This document shows positions 48,320 through 61,000 of a stretch of DNA of 64,000 nucleotides, in pieces (positions within the stretch are counted from its first letter, which is position 1; each line of letters opens with the position of its first letter). The DNA comes from Udeniomyces pyricola. Taxonomy: Eukaryota; Basidiomycota; Tremellomycetes; Cystofilobasidiales; Mrakiaceae. The stretch spans positions 124,001-188,000 of the forward strand of contig BCIK01000026.1 of NCBI GenBank assembly GCA_039545295.1. Reading direction: 5' to 3'. The position numbers and the translations under genes were made by a program. Below the pieces are notes generated by a model. It was not told the origin of the DNA, did no database searches, and saw nothing but the letters and a program-made list of their open reading frames with translations.

Positions 48320-51300
48320 ATGCATCCCCACGAGAAGCAACCGCTCGAGCTTTCGCCTTCCAACGAAATTTCACCTATCACGTCCGCCCCTCCATCCTCT
48401 TCGGCTGGTGCAGGTCCTCCCCGCATCCCGCAGCCCAAGGGAACGACTTTACGATCGACTCCTCCCCCTTTCAAATGGAGTTCGCTCTGGGAGGAACCAG
48501 TCCTCAACCCTGTCAACTTGAAGAGGTAAGCGCTCGATTCGGTGGCAACCTGCATGATGCTCACTGACCTTTCTCTCGCATGACTTTTTCTCATCTTTGT
48601 TTCTTCCTTTCTTTTCATTTGATTTTCATCACCGATCCCACCGATCTTGTCTCAGCTACACTCTGCCCATCTTCAACCTCCGCTCAAAGTACACTCGATC
48701 CTTCCACCTCAGTTGGTTGGGATTCTTCGTTGCCTTCCTCTCCTGGTTCGCGTTTCCTCCGCTTCTCGACGAGGCCATCAAGACCGACCTCAAGTTGACA
48801 AAGCCCCAGATTGGCAATAGTAACATTGTAGCACTCTGTGCGACGTTGATTGTTCGATTTGTACTGGGCCCACTCGTTGACCGCTATGGACCTCGGTTCG
48901 TCTCCGTCCATCTACTTTCTCCATCAACGTCCCAGAGGAGCTCTAGCCTCTTCTTCGTTTTCATCCCTATCTGACTACTTGCTTGGGTTCTTGCTATTAC
49001 GATTCTCGCTCCATTTTTTTTTTTTTTTTGGCCTTCTTATATCTCTTGCTCTATCATGCATCTCACCCATGCTCACAGAAAAGTCATGGCCGCCGTTCTC
49101 ATCGTGGGTGCCATTCCCTCGGGCCTCGCCGGAACCGTCACCAACGCCAACGGACTCTACGTCATTCGATTCTTCATCGGTATCCTCGGTGGAACATTCG
49201 TCCCCTGTCTCGTGAGTGATGGTATCTTACCATCTTCTGATGGCGTGCCGGTATCATGTCTGGACGTTCATTGACTGACTATGTTTGGGTCTCTGCATGC
49301 ACGTTCACTTTGGTGGTGTGTCCTCTGGTTATCTTGGACGGCTGTTGCGATGGATCTAGGCTTGGACCACTTGCTTCTTTGACACTTCCATCGTCGGTAC
49401 CGCCAACGCCCTTGTCGGAGGCTGGTAAGTCTTCACCATGTCGCCTGTTCCCAAGCACCCTCCCTCTCCTTTGTCGTCCTTCTCCACCTTACTTTCGTTC
49501 TGCTTATTTGCCATCTTTTTCCTTCCTCCTGGATTCGCTAACGTCCCTCTGCACTTTCTACGCCATCTTGTTCCTTTTAGGGGTAACATGTAAGTCAACT
49601 GTGTTCTCGTACTATCGAGAAAATGTTCGAGCCATCACATCACTGATACGTCTTTTTGTTCTATTCTCTTTTGCCGTTCACTTCTGCGTGTGTCGGTCTT
49701 CAGGGGTGGTGGTGTGACATATGTCGTCATGACATCTCTCTACGATCGACTTCATGCCGGAGCTGGCTTGACTCCTCACGTACGTATTCCGCCCAGTCTT
49801 GCTTGCTGTGTCTCCCATGTCTTCAGATTCTGATGTATCGACCCAATCCCAATGACTTTGTCACGACAGGTTGCTTGGCGTGCTTGTTATGCCGTAGTAC
49901 CCGTTCCCATCCTCCTGCTCACGGCCGCCGCGACACTCATCTTTGGCCAGGACCACGTCAGTCTCAAACGCCCCCTCTCTTCCTATGTTGATCATGTTAT
50001 TCCTTCTTCTGACCTCGTGATGCTTTGCTTTTGCTGATGGACAACTTCAGCCCGCTGGTCGATGGGAAGATCGACATCTCATTCCCGCAACTGCCGCTTC
50101 CGTCCTTCAAGGCCACAACCCAGTTCTCGACGATAGCGAGCGAGACCGAATCGCTACCAAGAAACAAGACAAGGAGAACGGAAGTGTTGAGGTTGTCGGT
50201 GTCGAGGATGAGGACGAAGGCGAAGATGCGCAAGGCGGCAAGAGGAATCAGAGGACGGATGTTGTCGATCAGCATGGTGATCAAATTGCCAGTACGTGCT
50301 TGACGCTCCTTTGATCAGTCAAGATGACAACTTAGAGCAGAGGGAAAGCTGATGAACTTTCTCTTACTCTGTGCGTTTTTGTCCTATGATCTTGACGCGG
50401 CACAGACGAGGTCAAAGTGGTGGATGTTGCCGTTAACGAGCGCCTGACCGTCAAGACCGCCGTGCTCATCCTCACCTCTCCTCTCACCTGGCTTCCTGCC
50501 TTGGCTTACATGACGACGTGAGTTCATAAAAACTCTCCTTTCTTGTTTCCTCTCTGTCGTGCGATATTGATTCAAAAACGAGAACCAGAAAAAGAATCCA
50601 GGCGATCTGACCGAATCTCCTTCCTTACATATTTCCCCTCTGTCCTTGCTCGCGTTTGGAACCTGTTTAGGTTCGGGTTCGAATTGGCAGTCGATTCTAA
50701 CCTTGGAGCCGTCTTTTTGGGCGTTCACAAGACGCTCGGTCAACTTCACGCTGGCTACTTGGCTTCCATCTTTGGTCCGTTCAACGTTTCCCCTCCAAAG
50801 TCAAAGCGCACACTTGGCCAAAACTTCGGTCCGTCAGAAAGGAAGAAGAAAGAGAAAGACTCATCGCGGTCTTTGTGCTTTCTTGCCTTTTTTTTTCGTA
50901 CTTTGTCGACTTAGGTTTCCTCAACTTGATCACTCGACCTCTAGGAGGCATCCTGGCTGACATCTTATACCGACGCTTCGGTGTCAAGGCCAAAGTGTAC
51001 CTCACCCTTTCCCTGGGTATCGCCCAAGGTGTCCTCTGCATCGGGTTCGGACAATGGCTCGTTCATACCGCCGTACGTCCATCGCAAAGCCTCTTTTGGT
51101 TGCTGTTTGATCCATGCAAGACGCTTACATGACAATTTTTGTTCTGTTTTCTTCTTTTTTTTCTTTTTCTTTTTTTTTTCTCGTCCTTCTTGCGCTAACA
51201 AGTCTCCTTCTCTCGCGGGAATGGTCCTATTCGTCGTCGCGATCGCTTTCTGCAACGAGATGGCTAATGGGGCCAACTTTGCCCTCGTCCCCCACTGCAA

Positions 51301-51622
51301 CTCGTACTCCAACGGAACCATGTCTGGCCTCGTCGGCGCCATGGGTAACTTGGGTGGCATCTTCGCAGCCCTGGTATGGAGATTCCATTCGGCAAAGGGC
51401 GACGCCTGGTGGTACGTTGCAACCCATTTTGTTTTTTATTTTCTTGAGGAGCGATACGAATGATGAGCGTGAGATTGTCGCAAGAACTAATATCTTCTCA
51501 TCCTTGTAATCACTCTTTCTTTAACTGCTTTTCCTCTTGCCTTGGTCGTTCACAGGATTAACGGTGTCATTGCGGCCGGCATCAACTTTGGCCTTTTGTT
51601 CTTCCCCCATCCGAAAGCCTAA
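48320..51622 (+). CDS. Nitrate/nitrite transporter (MFS, NNP/NRT2 family)
   Basis: Plasma-membrane H+/nitrate symporter feeding the assimilation pathway. A hydrophilic N terminus ([13 protein letters not shown]..., about 65 residues) leads into [20 protein letters not shown] and [15 protein letters not shown] (TM1). TM2-4 follow with [11 protein letters not shown], the MFS inter-helix motif, and [14 protein letters not shown]. The first nitrate signature GGWGNMGGGVTYV is assembled across a 9-nt microexon (49581-49589). A cytoplasmic loop of about 90 residues, acidic and rich in Glu/Asp/Gly (50100-50440), precedes [25 protein letters not shown]. The second signature [18 protein letters not shown] is at 51338. 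It ends [15 protein letters not shown]. Both NNP signatures are intact. Introns are short and numerous. The loop is where fungal homologues are phosphorylated, but this was not tested here. Confidence 0.93.
49581..49589 (+). other. 9-nt microexon of the nitrate transporter
   Basis: GGGTAACAT lies between a TTTTAG acceptor and a GTAAGT donor. Upstream exon ends ...GGCTG at 49424 with donor GTAAGT; downstream exon starts at 49704 after TTCAG. Joining gives TGG GGT AAC ATG GGT, that is W-G-N-M-G, completing the first nitrate signature. Skipping it keeps the frame but deletes G-N plus one flanking residue. Confidence 0.8.
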
Positions 51623-54097
51623 CAAACACACGTTCAGATCGTTTTTTCTTTTCTTTCATGATCGCGTGGCCTCATCGGATATCCAGCTTCAAATTAATAT
51701 TCCCCTCAACTTTTTTTTTTCTCCCTCGCGAGCTCAATCTTGCGAGACCTTCCTTTCTGTCTCTCTTGCATCATTTTTGATCCTTTTTTTTGGGGGGGGG
51801 GGAGGGGGGCTACCTGAGTCTATTCTCAGCTTATGAACTCTCTCCGTCCTTTCTTGCTTTCTTTATGCCTCGGACCCTCATCTTTCAAGTGGCTAGAGTC
51901 ACTCCACTTTCGTTCTTGTATCTCCCGCAACTCATTCATCCCACTTGACAGTCCCACTCTCTTTCTGTGTGAATAATCAACGTGATGATTGTTTAGTACG
52001 GTTTCGATCGTTTTTTCTTTGCCATTTCTTCTTTTTTATGTTTTCTTTCTTAGCCTACGGTGTCTATTGTACGATCATATCATGACTTTTATCGTCTGAT
52101 GGATGGGAATGGCTAAATTACACGCGTGATATATACAGATGGTACTTTATACAACGATTTTGTGAAGAGGCATCGATACATATATATATATACTCCTTGT
52201 TAAGCAGCTGATAAATGGGTGTATGTATGGCGATCGATCATGACACGCAGGCAGGTTCATTTGAGGTGGACGATCAAGATGATGATGAATTGAAGAAGTT
52301 GTTGGATGGACCAAGCCCTCAAAGTGTAATTGATGTGGTGTATCGTTCGAACGTCAGAAAGTAGTCTCGAATGTCTCCATGTAATCCGATACGTACCATG
52401 ATACACTCGCCAACAACGATAGGATCGTCTGAAGCGCAAGATCGTAATGAGTCAGAAAAATTTCGAGCGCCGAGAACGAGGCGTGCTCGGGCAAGGCTGC
52501 GAACTAAACGAATGATGGGGATTCGGAAAGGATAAGTTTCCGAGAGGAGTGTATCTAGACGGGGTGTGATGAACTGAGGAAAGGATGGATCAAAACAATC
52601 AACAAGATTTGGTATGAGACTCCAAGCCTTTCAAGGTATGAGATATCGATTAATAAGTCAGGAAGACGTCGCATCGCTGAAATGAAGATAAATCAACGGA
52701 CCCGTAAGATAGTGGAAATACGTGTTCCCGTCTAGATAGGAAAGTGAGCTTATCCCGTTCTTGAAATTTCGGTACCCGGTCAGATGAGGCAACGATCAGA
52801 ACCTGAGCAACGAGGTATAGTGATATGTAGCCATACATCTCAGCGAATCTACCGACACAGAAGCAAACATGCGGTCTAGTCTGCCTGAAGACTCACGCAT
52901 CTTCGAGTTGGTTCAGGACGTTTAAAGGGGACCGCTGAAATATGAATGGCAACAGGTGCTGCCCAAAGACTCCATTGTCGATCTGAAACAAACTATGGAA
53001 GCAACGCCACTGTCTGTACGCCGCTTGAAGTGCCCTGGTGCCGGTGCTGCGGCAGGAATTAGCAAGAAAAGATCATCATTGGGTAGAGCTTGACGGTTGA
53101 GAAAGGACAAGGAACGGTTGCATCGGTGAAGATGTTGAGACGGTCTAGAGATTGTCTCTAGAGCAGTCCATCCTTCGGCCAGAAAGGAATGGTTTTATTG
53201 CTGTCAGCGAACTCGAAGCGTGGTGGGGTATGCTGAGCTGTCACAATGTAATCAAAACCAACCTGAGTATCTCAAGCTCTGTCACCTGTGAGCTACTCTC
53301 CCACCACGCGTTCTCGTGTCCCGTCGTTGTTCCATCGATACCACCTTTCGGCGGCCCGTGGAATATGGCCAGCGATGTAAGGGTCGGTCTTCGATGGCGT
53401 CGTACACGACGCGATCTACGTCCCGCCGGACGAGGGTAAGGAGCGCTCTTGGCCAGCCACTACGTGCTGGCATTTGACTTGGGAGAACTATGGGACATGC
53501 AATGGGTAGACGCAAACGGATCAATGTTGTCGTCCGAATGATGGACCGTTCGTCAAGGTGACAGCGCAACTTCCTGGCGCATCGTCCACGGTCTTGAGGA
53601 TGATATCACGAATCTTGTCCTTGGTGTTGCAGAAGATCTTGGGAACATTGTCGCCATGAATATCAGGATTCGTATGCGACTCGTAATGGTCCTGGGATTA
53701 CGAAGCATGATAATCAAGAAAGTGGAACCCTGACGATAGGTGGCTATGCATGCACGTGGTGATGCGGCCGTAGCTCGGTGTGGTGGTTACCAATGATGGC
53801 TTCGGTCGATGGACGTCTCGCTTGAACAAGGGACGAGAGTAATAATAAAACCCTTTGTATGATAAATGAATGATCCTTTGACTTTCTCCTCCAGGTCCAT
53901 CATTCACCTCGGCCATCCCCTCGGCCCTATCTATCTAGCTAGCTATCTATCTATCACTCCACATGACTTCCATGCCCATCTAGTTATCGACCGCATACAT
54001 CCCTTCGACCACATCACCACATCACCACATCACCACATCACCACATCACCACACCCACCCCGTCCACTCCATCCTTCAAACTCAGCCGATATTCGAT
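51623..54097. other. Long intergenic region with possible gene relic
   Basis: 51623-52250 is T-rich 3' flank of the transporter. In 52900-53700 the minus strand carries broken protein-like fragments in shifting frames, such as HGDNVPKIFCNTKDKIRD (53640) and DPYIAGHIPRAAERWYRW (53380), each interrupted by stops. They may be a decayed gene or an unresolved multi-exon gene; I cannot name it. Just before the carrier gene there is an ACCACATC 8-bp tandem repeat. Confidence 0.4.
54008..54052. repeat. 8-bp tandem repeat ACCACATC
   Basis: About five and a half copies of ACCACATC, ending some 45 bp before the mitochondrial carrier start codon, so it probably lies in the 5' UTR or promoter. A TATC tetranucleotide run lies upstream at 53944-53955. 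Confidence 0.75.
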
Positions 54098-55900
54098 ATG
54101 GAACCCGATCGTCCTCATACGTCATCGGCCCAATCGTCGATCTTAACCACCATTCCTGCTCTCGGCACCTCATCTACGTCCACCATATCTCTATCCCCTC
54201 CTATTTCCTCACTATCCACAGCTACCACCACTGCTTCCTCGACCCTCGTTTCGTTCCTTCCAGGTCTCTCATCCGGCCTGACGAAGCTCGTCTTGGGTTA
54301 CCCTCTCGACACTCTCAAAGTCATCCTTCAAACCTCCTCGTCTACCTCTCCTCCTCTCGCCCTCAACTCCACCCAACCCCATATCTCTCCTTCTCCACCC
54401 GCTCCACGTTATCCTCTCCTTGCGCTCTTTCGAGAGACTTCCCGCCGGCAGGGCGGTCTCGGTTCGCTTTACAAAGGAAGTTCGCTCCCGGGTTGGGCAT
54501 GGGGTTTGACCGATGGCATCCTTCTCAGCGTTCTGTGGGAAACGAGGCAGGCTCTTTGGAATGGAGGTTCCGGCAGGTTCACCGAGGTCGATCCACGCTA
54601 TAGAGGATCGGGGGAGGGAGACCAAGAGGAAGGTCGACGGTTGAGTTTGGGAGGTCATCTGATAGCGGGTTGTATTGCTGGGTTATCGGTGTAAGTCTGA
54701 ACGGTTGCAGTCATAACACGTATCAACAACACATGAGCTCATGAAATTTGACAATCTTGTTCTTTCGTCCGATCCGATTTTGGGGTGGTTCTCGATCCTT
54801 CAATGTGCAAATGGACGAGTAGCGTGCCGATATCGCATCCGATAGACCACGTTAAATGTAAGTTGTCGGCCATTCTTTTCTTTTGTTGGGATCCCCTTTC
54901 CCTTCCCCCCCCCCCCCCNCTTGACCTTCTCTCTTCTTGGGATTATAAATTGACGCGTTCTTCTGGTCCCGATGCTGTCATATTCCTGTTAGCGAAAATT
55001 CAACACCAAATCCTAACTTCTCTTGCCAGCCCAACTTCCTCGTCCACACCTCAGCAGTCTCTCGGTCCTCACTTGCCTATACCTTCTCACACATTGCCTA
55101 TATCGCACCCTCATCACCTTCGAGCAACATCTATCTGCCCAACTGCTCCTTTCTACCCTCCTTACTCCCATCCTCCATTACACATCATACCCCATCCATA
55201 CCTTTGTCATCCTCCCCACCAGTCCACCCCCCTGCTCGCTACGACCCACTCCTTTCATCGATACCTCTCGTCTTGCTCCCCGTCCTCATCATCCCTCCCT
55301 CTCCTCTCTTCCTCTTCCTCTCGTTCCTCTATGAGTCACTCTTCAACCAAGATGACGCCTTGGCCAACGTTTCTTAGCCTCGTCCATTCAGGCACGCTCT
55401 ACAAAGCCGTCGGATGGTCGACGCTCATCCGAGCCGGTCAAGGCGGTCTCTTTCTCACATATGAAATCACCTTGAGGATCCTTCATTCGATCCCACCTCT
55501 TCCATCTTTCTCTCCCATCACTACCACTACCACTACCACCCACACCACCCGTTCCAACCTGAATTCTTCATCCTCCTCGCTTGAACGTCTTGAGTCTCCT
55601 TCGCCTCCTCTCCCACGGGCTTTAGAAACCCTTCTCGCCGGCTCGTTTGCCTCCCTCCTTTTCTGGTCCGTCTTCCTCCCCATCGATACCCTCAAAGCCC
55701 GTCTCCTCACCTCCAATAACCCGAACCTGACAACTCGGGAAGTGCTCCAAGAGATTTATCGGTCGAGTGCGGTGCCGAGTTGGAAGAATCTGTATCGGGG
55801 TGGGGGAGCGGTGGCGTTGAGAGCGGGGGCAGTGAATGGGTTGGCGTTGTGTGTGTGGGAAGGCGTATTGAAAGGGTTGGGCGAGAAGAGTTTATCGTGA
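54098..55900 (+). CDS. Mitochondrial carrier family (SLC25) protein
   Basis: Inner-membrane metabolite carrier with three repeats, each marked by P-x-[DE]-x-x-[KR]: GYPLDTLKVILQ (54298), SHPIDHVK (54837) and LPIDTLKARL (55679). The first exon (54098-54690) has a Ser/Thr-rich start and carries the first repeat, GSLYKGSSLPGWAWGLTDGILLS, a typical even-helix segment. The second exon is 54823-54857 (phase-consistent). The last exon holds LYKAVGWSTLIRAGQGGLFLTYE, the third repeat, and NLYRGGGAVALRAGAVNGLALCVWE, ending GEKSLS-stop. The stretch 54858-55345, containing an N in a C-run at 54919, is not resolved. It is either a long Ser/Pro-rich insertion or holds introns with weak sites. Substrate unknown. 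Confidence 0.75.
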
Positions 55901-56451
55901 GAGACTGAGTGGAATGGAGTAGAGAAGGGCAGAGGGGTGATTTGATGGGGGGAGAAGTTAGAAGAGGAGAAGGGATGATGAATGGATGGATGGATGGATC
56001 GATTAAGGATGTGGAGAGGATGTGACGTCGCGATTGCAGCTTTGGCCCGATTCCTTCGCTTGCAATCTCTTCTTTCGAGTACTCACCATCGTCGACGTCT
56101 CTAACATCAATTCGTCACGTTCATATTCCATCGCCTCTAAACCCCGATCTGATCGGCCCTTATCCTCTCGTCATTTACGTTCCTTTCCAGGTTCCTTCTG
56201 TCTCCCCGTTCCTCCATATTCCATGGGTCTCTCAAAAACGACCCCGGAACGACCACAAAGAAAAAAAAAAGAAAGAAACCATTCGTCCACCGGAAACTGT
56301 CCTTCTCCCTCCCTCCTCTTCGACGTCTCACGTCTTCCCCTCAAATCTCATCTTTTTCCCTTATCTCTCTCCCCATGATCATCAAACGCCTCTATAAAAC
56401 CCTTCCGGCCTTTCTCTCTTACTTCCAGTCCAACCTTGCCCCCTTTTTTCC

Positions 56452-56482
<31 letters not shown>

Positions 56483-57678
56483 GTTTCTCTTTGGGTCCTT
56501 CTTTGACTTGATCAAAACGTACAGTTCCATCCAACATAGACCTTTTTCATCTCCCCCCGTCGTCGGCCCTGCAGGCTCTCTCTCGCTCTCTCGCTCTCTA
56601 GCTCTCTCTCTACCTGTATCTCTGAGATTTTTTCCTCACTTGCTTCTGACTCCTCCTCACATTCATCTACGTCCCTCTTGTATCATCCAAACTCCTCGCT
56701 CGACCTTATTCGAATCAAAATATCAAAATAAAATAAAATTCACACGAAGTCGTCCGGCCCCACGGCCAGCCCTCTCTTCTTCTTCTTCTTCTCTCCGATC
56801 CCCTTCCTTCTTTCCTTCATCAGGCTGGTTATTATAACGACGAACCGGGTTCATCACAGTAGATCGTTTCCAACTCTTGCTTGTTTTCGTTTTGTTTTCC
56901 TTTCTTTCTTCTTTTTCTTTTCTTTTCTTTTTTTTTTTGAAAGGGGGGAAGGGGGCGTGCGTTCGCCTCGGCGGTCGCCATCTGCCCTTCTTTTTCGTTT
57001 CGTTTTTCATCGAGTTACTATCTATCTATCTATCTATCTAGGAACGTACGTACGTACGTACTAGAGACCCACTCGGCTCTGCATTCACTCAAAGGATGAA
57101 TGACATCGATTCATCCATCTATTCATCTATGATCTATCTATTCAGCATACACATATCTATATCATATGCGTTCTACGATATGGATTATAAGCGCTAAACC
57201 CAAACGGTAATCATTGGAAACTAGGACGTAGAACGTTGACCCCTCAACGTACGTCCCAAAAGCTCATAGCCACGTCCATCAAGGTCAATCAATCTCTCTC
57301 CCTCTCTCTCTCTCTCTATATATATAGTTTCGGCATATATGTCACGTCACAGTGACGAGAAATGTTTTCGCATCACGATCCCATGATGAGCAATCACCAT
57401 ATCTCTCACTACATCCTAGTCCGTGGACTCTTCCAGACGTCCTGAATTTNAACCNTCCCCCCCCCCCCCCCCACGCACGATCACTCGCGAGGGGCAACGT
57501 GACGTCCTAAGTGGTTTGTGCGTACGGGTTATAAACATATACATATACATACATACATACATACATGAACCTCTAACCCCCCTCCTCCCCCCCCTCGTCC
57601 CTCTCCTTACTCGGACAGACTCCTCCCTTATATAACCCCATCTTCTCTTCTCCTTCTCCTCTTTATATATATATATAT
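55901..57678. other. Tail-to-tail intergenic region, simple repeats
   Basis: No gene seen. It contains a T run of about 24 (56458-56482), CTAT and ACGT tetranucleotide repeats at about 57019-57060, CT/TA runs at 57296-57325, a C run with two N calls at 57450-57471, and ACAT repeats near 57540-57565. Opposed 3' ends of the carrier and the lyase/kinase gene. Confidence 0.55.
57019..57060. repeat. CTAT and ACGT tetranucleotide repeats
   Basis: Five or six CTAT units followed closely by four ACGT units. Simple sequence, no coding content. Confidence 0.75.
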
Positions 57679-58022
57679 TTAAACAAACCTCCACTCCCCT
57701 TCTGTGCTCCTCCCCAACTCCTCCGCCCACGTCTCCAACCCTTCCCTTCCAATACACGTCTCTAACGCCTGTGCGATCGAACTCTTCTCCTCGACCGCTG
57801 CCATCGGTGAGTTTCCATGGTTAGGTTTGGTGGTGGGGAGGAAAAGACCGGCACCGGGTCCACCGACGGCAGTGAGGTAAGATGCGAAACCGGCGGCGGT
57901 GAGCGTCGAGGTGAGGGTCGTGAGGGTTGACGTGGAGAGGTCTGGAAAAAAGAAAGGAGCGGAAAGAGGAAAGGAAGGGGGTGGAGATGAAGAGGGAGAG
58001 AGTAGGAGGTAGGAAGGGGGTG

Positions 58023-58089
<67 letters not shown>

Positions 58090-61000
58090 AGGGGGAAAGA
58101 AAGAAAGGAATGGAAAAAAAAGAAAAAGAAAAGGGAAAAAGAACGTGAGTGAGATGGATAGCTTGTTCACTTTGAAAACTTTTTTTTTTTTTTTTTTGCC
58201 TTGAGGGGAGAGGAGGCCGTCAAAGAGGAGAGGAGTGACTCCTAGCCACTTCAAGCCAGAGGGGAAAAGAAACAACAAGAGATAGACAGAAAGAAAGAAA
58301 AAAAAAGAACCAGAAACGAAATGAAAAACTTCGACTTACGATCTGGAACCAATGTAACGGCACATCCACCTCCTCCTGCGCCCGTCAATTTCGTCGCGAG
58401 CCCATAAGGCTCTGCTCGGGTCAGAGCGAGGATGGATTCGAGCGAAGGGTGGGAGACACCGAGGGTCGCGAGGTGCGCGTGGTTTTGGGTGATGGATAGC
58501 TGATGGAGAAGAAGAAGAAGTCAAGACAGGAAAGAAAGAAGGGGAAGGGAGAGAGGAGGTGAGTGGGGAGATGTATGGAACGAAAGGTGAAAGGAAAATC
58601 AAAAGAGGGAGGAGGACAGATGAGAGATTGAAGGGAGATGAAAAGAAGAAAGAAAAGAACCAAACAGATAGACAAGATAAAACCAGAAGAAGAAGAAAAA
58701 GAGAGAAAGAAAGAGAGAGAGAGAGAGAGAGAGGGAAAAAAGACGATATACGAACTTCTAATCGTTTAATCATTTTCTGCCTCTCTTCTTCCTCCCCACC
58801 CCTCCTGCTCTTGCCAACACCACTATCGTCATCATCACCACCACCGAGGCATCGTTTAGCTTCGTCCGCGATTCGTTGGATGTCAGTCATGATAGGTCCA
58901 ACGACGTCAGGTTCGGCCAAGAGTCGGGACGTGACGTGCGCGACGAGCGTCTTGGTATCCCGTCCGACTCGAGAATCGGTGATGAGGAAACGAATGGACG
59001 AAAAGCTTTATCGCGAAGATCATGAAAAGAAAAAGACAGGGAGAAAAAAAAAGGGGGGGGGATGGAAAGAAACGATGGAATTTGTTAGTAATATTGAACC
59101 TTTGTATGTTCTTGCTTTGGTCCTCTTGTTCTTCTTCTTCTTCCTTCCCTTCTTATTTGGATGACGAGAAGCGACCGGCTGACTAACAGACTGACCGACA
59201 AATCCCCGCCGACTCCAAAAAAAAATAATTAAAACTCCGAACTTACTTTTTCAAACTCTCCATCTGACCCTCTTGTTTCCCTTCGATCCGTCTCCTAAAC
59301 ACCACCGCGCCCCCTCTCACACTGACCGCATTATCGATGCCCGACGGATTGCCATGAATCACTTTCTCCGCGAGGAACGCCCATGAATCGATGAGTTTGA
59401 CCGTGGCTTCGTCGTAGGAGGCCGCCGGCGGCTGCTGCTGGAGAGAGGACGAAGTGGGAGGTGGAGAGGGGATGAGGTCATGGTGTTTGAGAAGGGCCAG
59501 GGCGATACAGGTGGAATAGGCAGCGGAGGAACCGAGACCAGCACCCATGGGAAGAGCGGATCGGGCGATAAACGTCAGAGGATGGCTATGATCAAACAAA
59601 CAAACAAATAAGACGTAAATGAAAAAGAAGGTTAGCGTCAACGTCTTGAGTGTATTGATTCAACGGATCATTGAGCCATGACAATCGATCTTCCTCTTCT
59701 CGATCCTAACCCAGCCCGCCCCTTTCGCCCTCCCTTGATTTCCAGAATAAGCCCTCCCAAAGACAAAACGAAGAAACTCAAAGCTTCCCCAAAGAAGAAG
59801 AAGAAGAGAAAGAACAAGAAGAAGAAAAAAAACTGCTTGAAACCGAAAACTTACATGTTCCTTCCTTTGGCTCTTCCCATGACGACTGCCAAATACAAAA
59901 ACGCACAAACGCTCATTTTCTCCCTCCCACCCCCCTCCCGTCCGCCCTCGACGAGCTGACCATCCGCCAGAGTCTCGATTTGAGCCATGAGTTCCGGATC
60001 GATCGCGTCTGGCGCGACGATGGCGTCCGTTGGAGAGATGTATGAAGGAAGGGAGGAGAGAGGGAAGGATTGGGTGAAATCGAGGTCGGGAAGAGTGAGG
60101 GTTAGAGAAGGTGAGGAGGAAGGGGAAAGGTGACCGTAACAGCGGAGGGCGACGGAGCCGGCGATTCCGGTCTGACAAAGGGGGAAAGAGACAAGGTGGG
60201 TAAGGGACGATGGGAGGACGATCATGACGGAAGGGAAAGGGGAAGATATGGAGAAAACGACCAGGAAGTCAAGAAGATCAGCAAGAACGACCAAGGTCCC
60301 AAACAAAACAAAGAAAAGATGCCAGCCAGCCAGCCAGCCACAAAATTTAGAGGGAACGACGCAACAGAAAAGAGAACACAAGGAAAAAAAGCAGGGGGAG
60401 CATGTTAGTTCATCTTGCTTTTCTCTTCTCTGCGTCTGACTGTTCTTTCTCCCACTCTCCCAACCCCCTCCTCGAGTTCTCATACGCTATCAATGGGGAG
60501 GTCTTTGAAGGAGGTCGATCAGTCGATTGTCAGACACCGGATCCACGTCAAATGATCGTGTCAACAAAGAAGGAGAGAAAGAAACGAAGGTGAGGTGGAT
60601 AAGAAAAGGGAAAAGAACAAAAAGAGGAAGGGCGAAACAAAGAGAGAACATCTATAGAAGCCCTCTCGCCCAGAAATTTAAGGTTTCAAGCAGAGCAGAA
60701 TGAGAGGTATGAGACCAGGAAGAGAAAGGTTGGAAAGGAGAGGGGAGAAGGAGGGGTGGAGGACGAGGATTGTGAAAGGAGTAGCGAAGAAATGAACGGT
60801 GTACAACGGGAAGAGGAGAAAGGGCAAGATGACGAGAACGAGATGGAAGGAAGAAGATATCGATCCGCGATGAAAAAGCATGACCCCTTTTTGAGATGAG
60901 AACAAACATAGGCAAGGCGATGCGATCCGAGAGGCAAACAAACTCATCGACAAATTTACGAGGTGGGATGGGGAAAAGGCCAGACCGAGACAGGGCGCAT

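Noticed and set aside
272..57455. Single N bases (about 272, 275, 10281, 54919, 57450, 57455)
   Set aside because: They fall in homopolymers in non-coding DNA or introns and look like base-calling ambiguity, not biology.
58500..59160. Lysine/arginine-rich + strand open frame opposite the kinase
   Set aside because: Shadow of GA-rich introns on the opposite strand; no independent coding signal.
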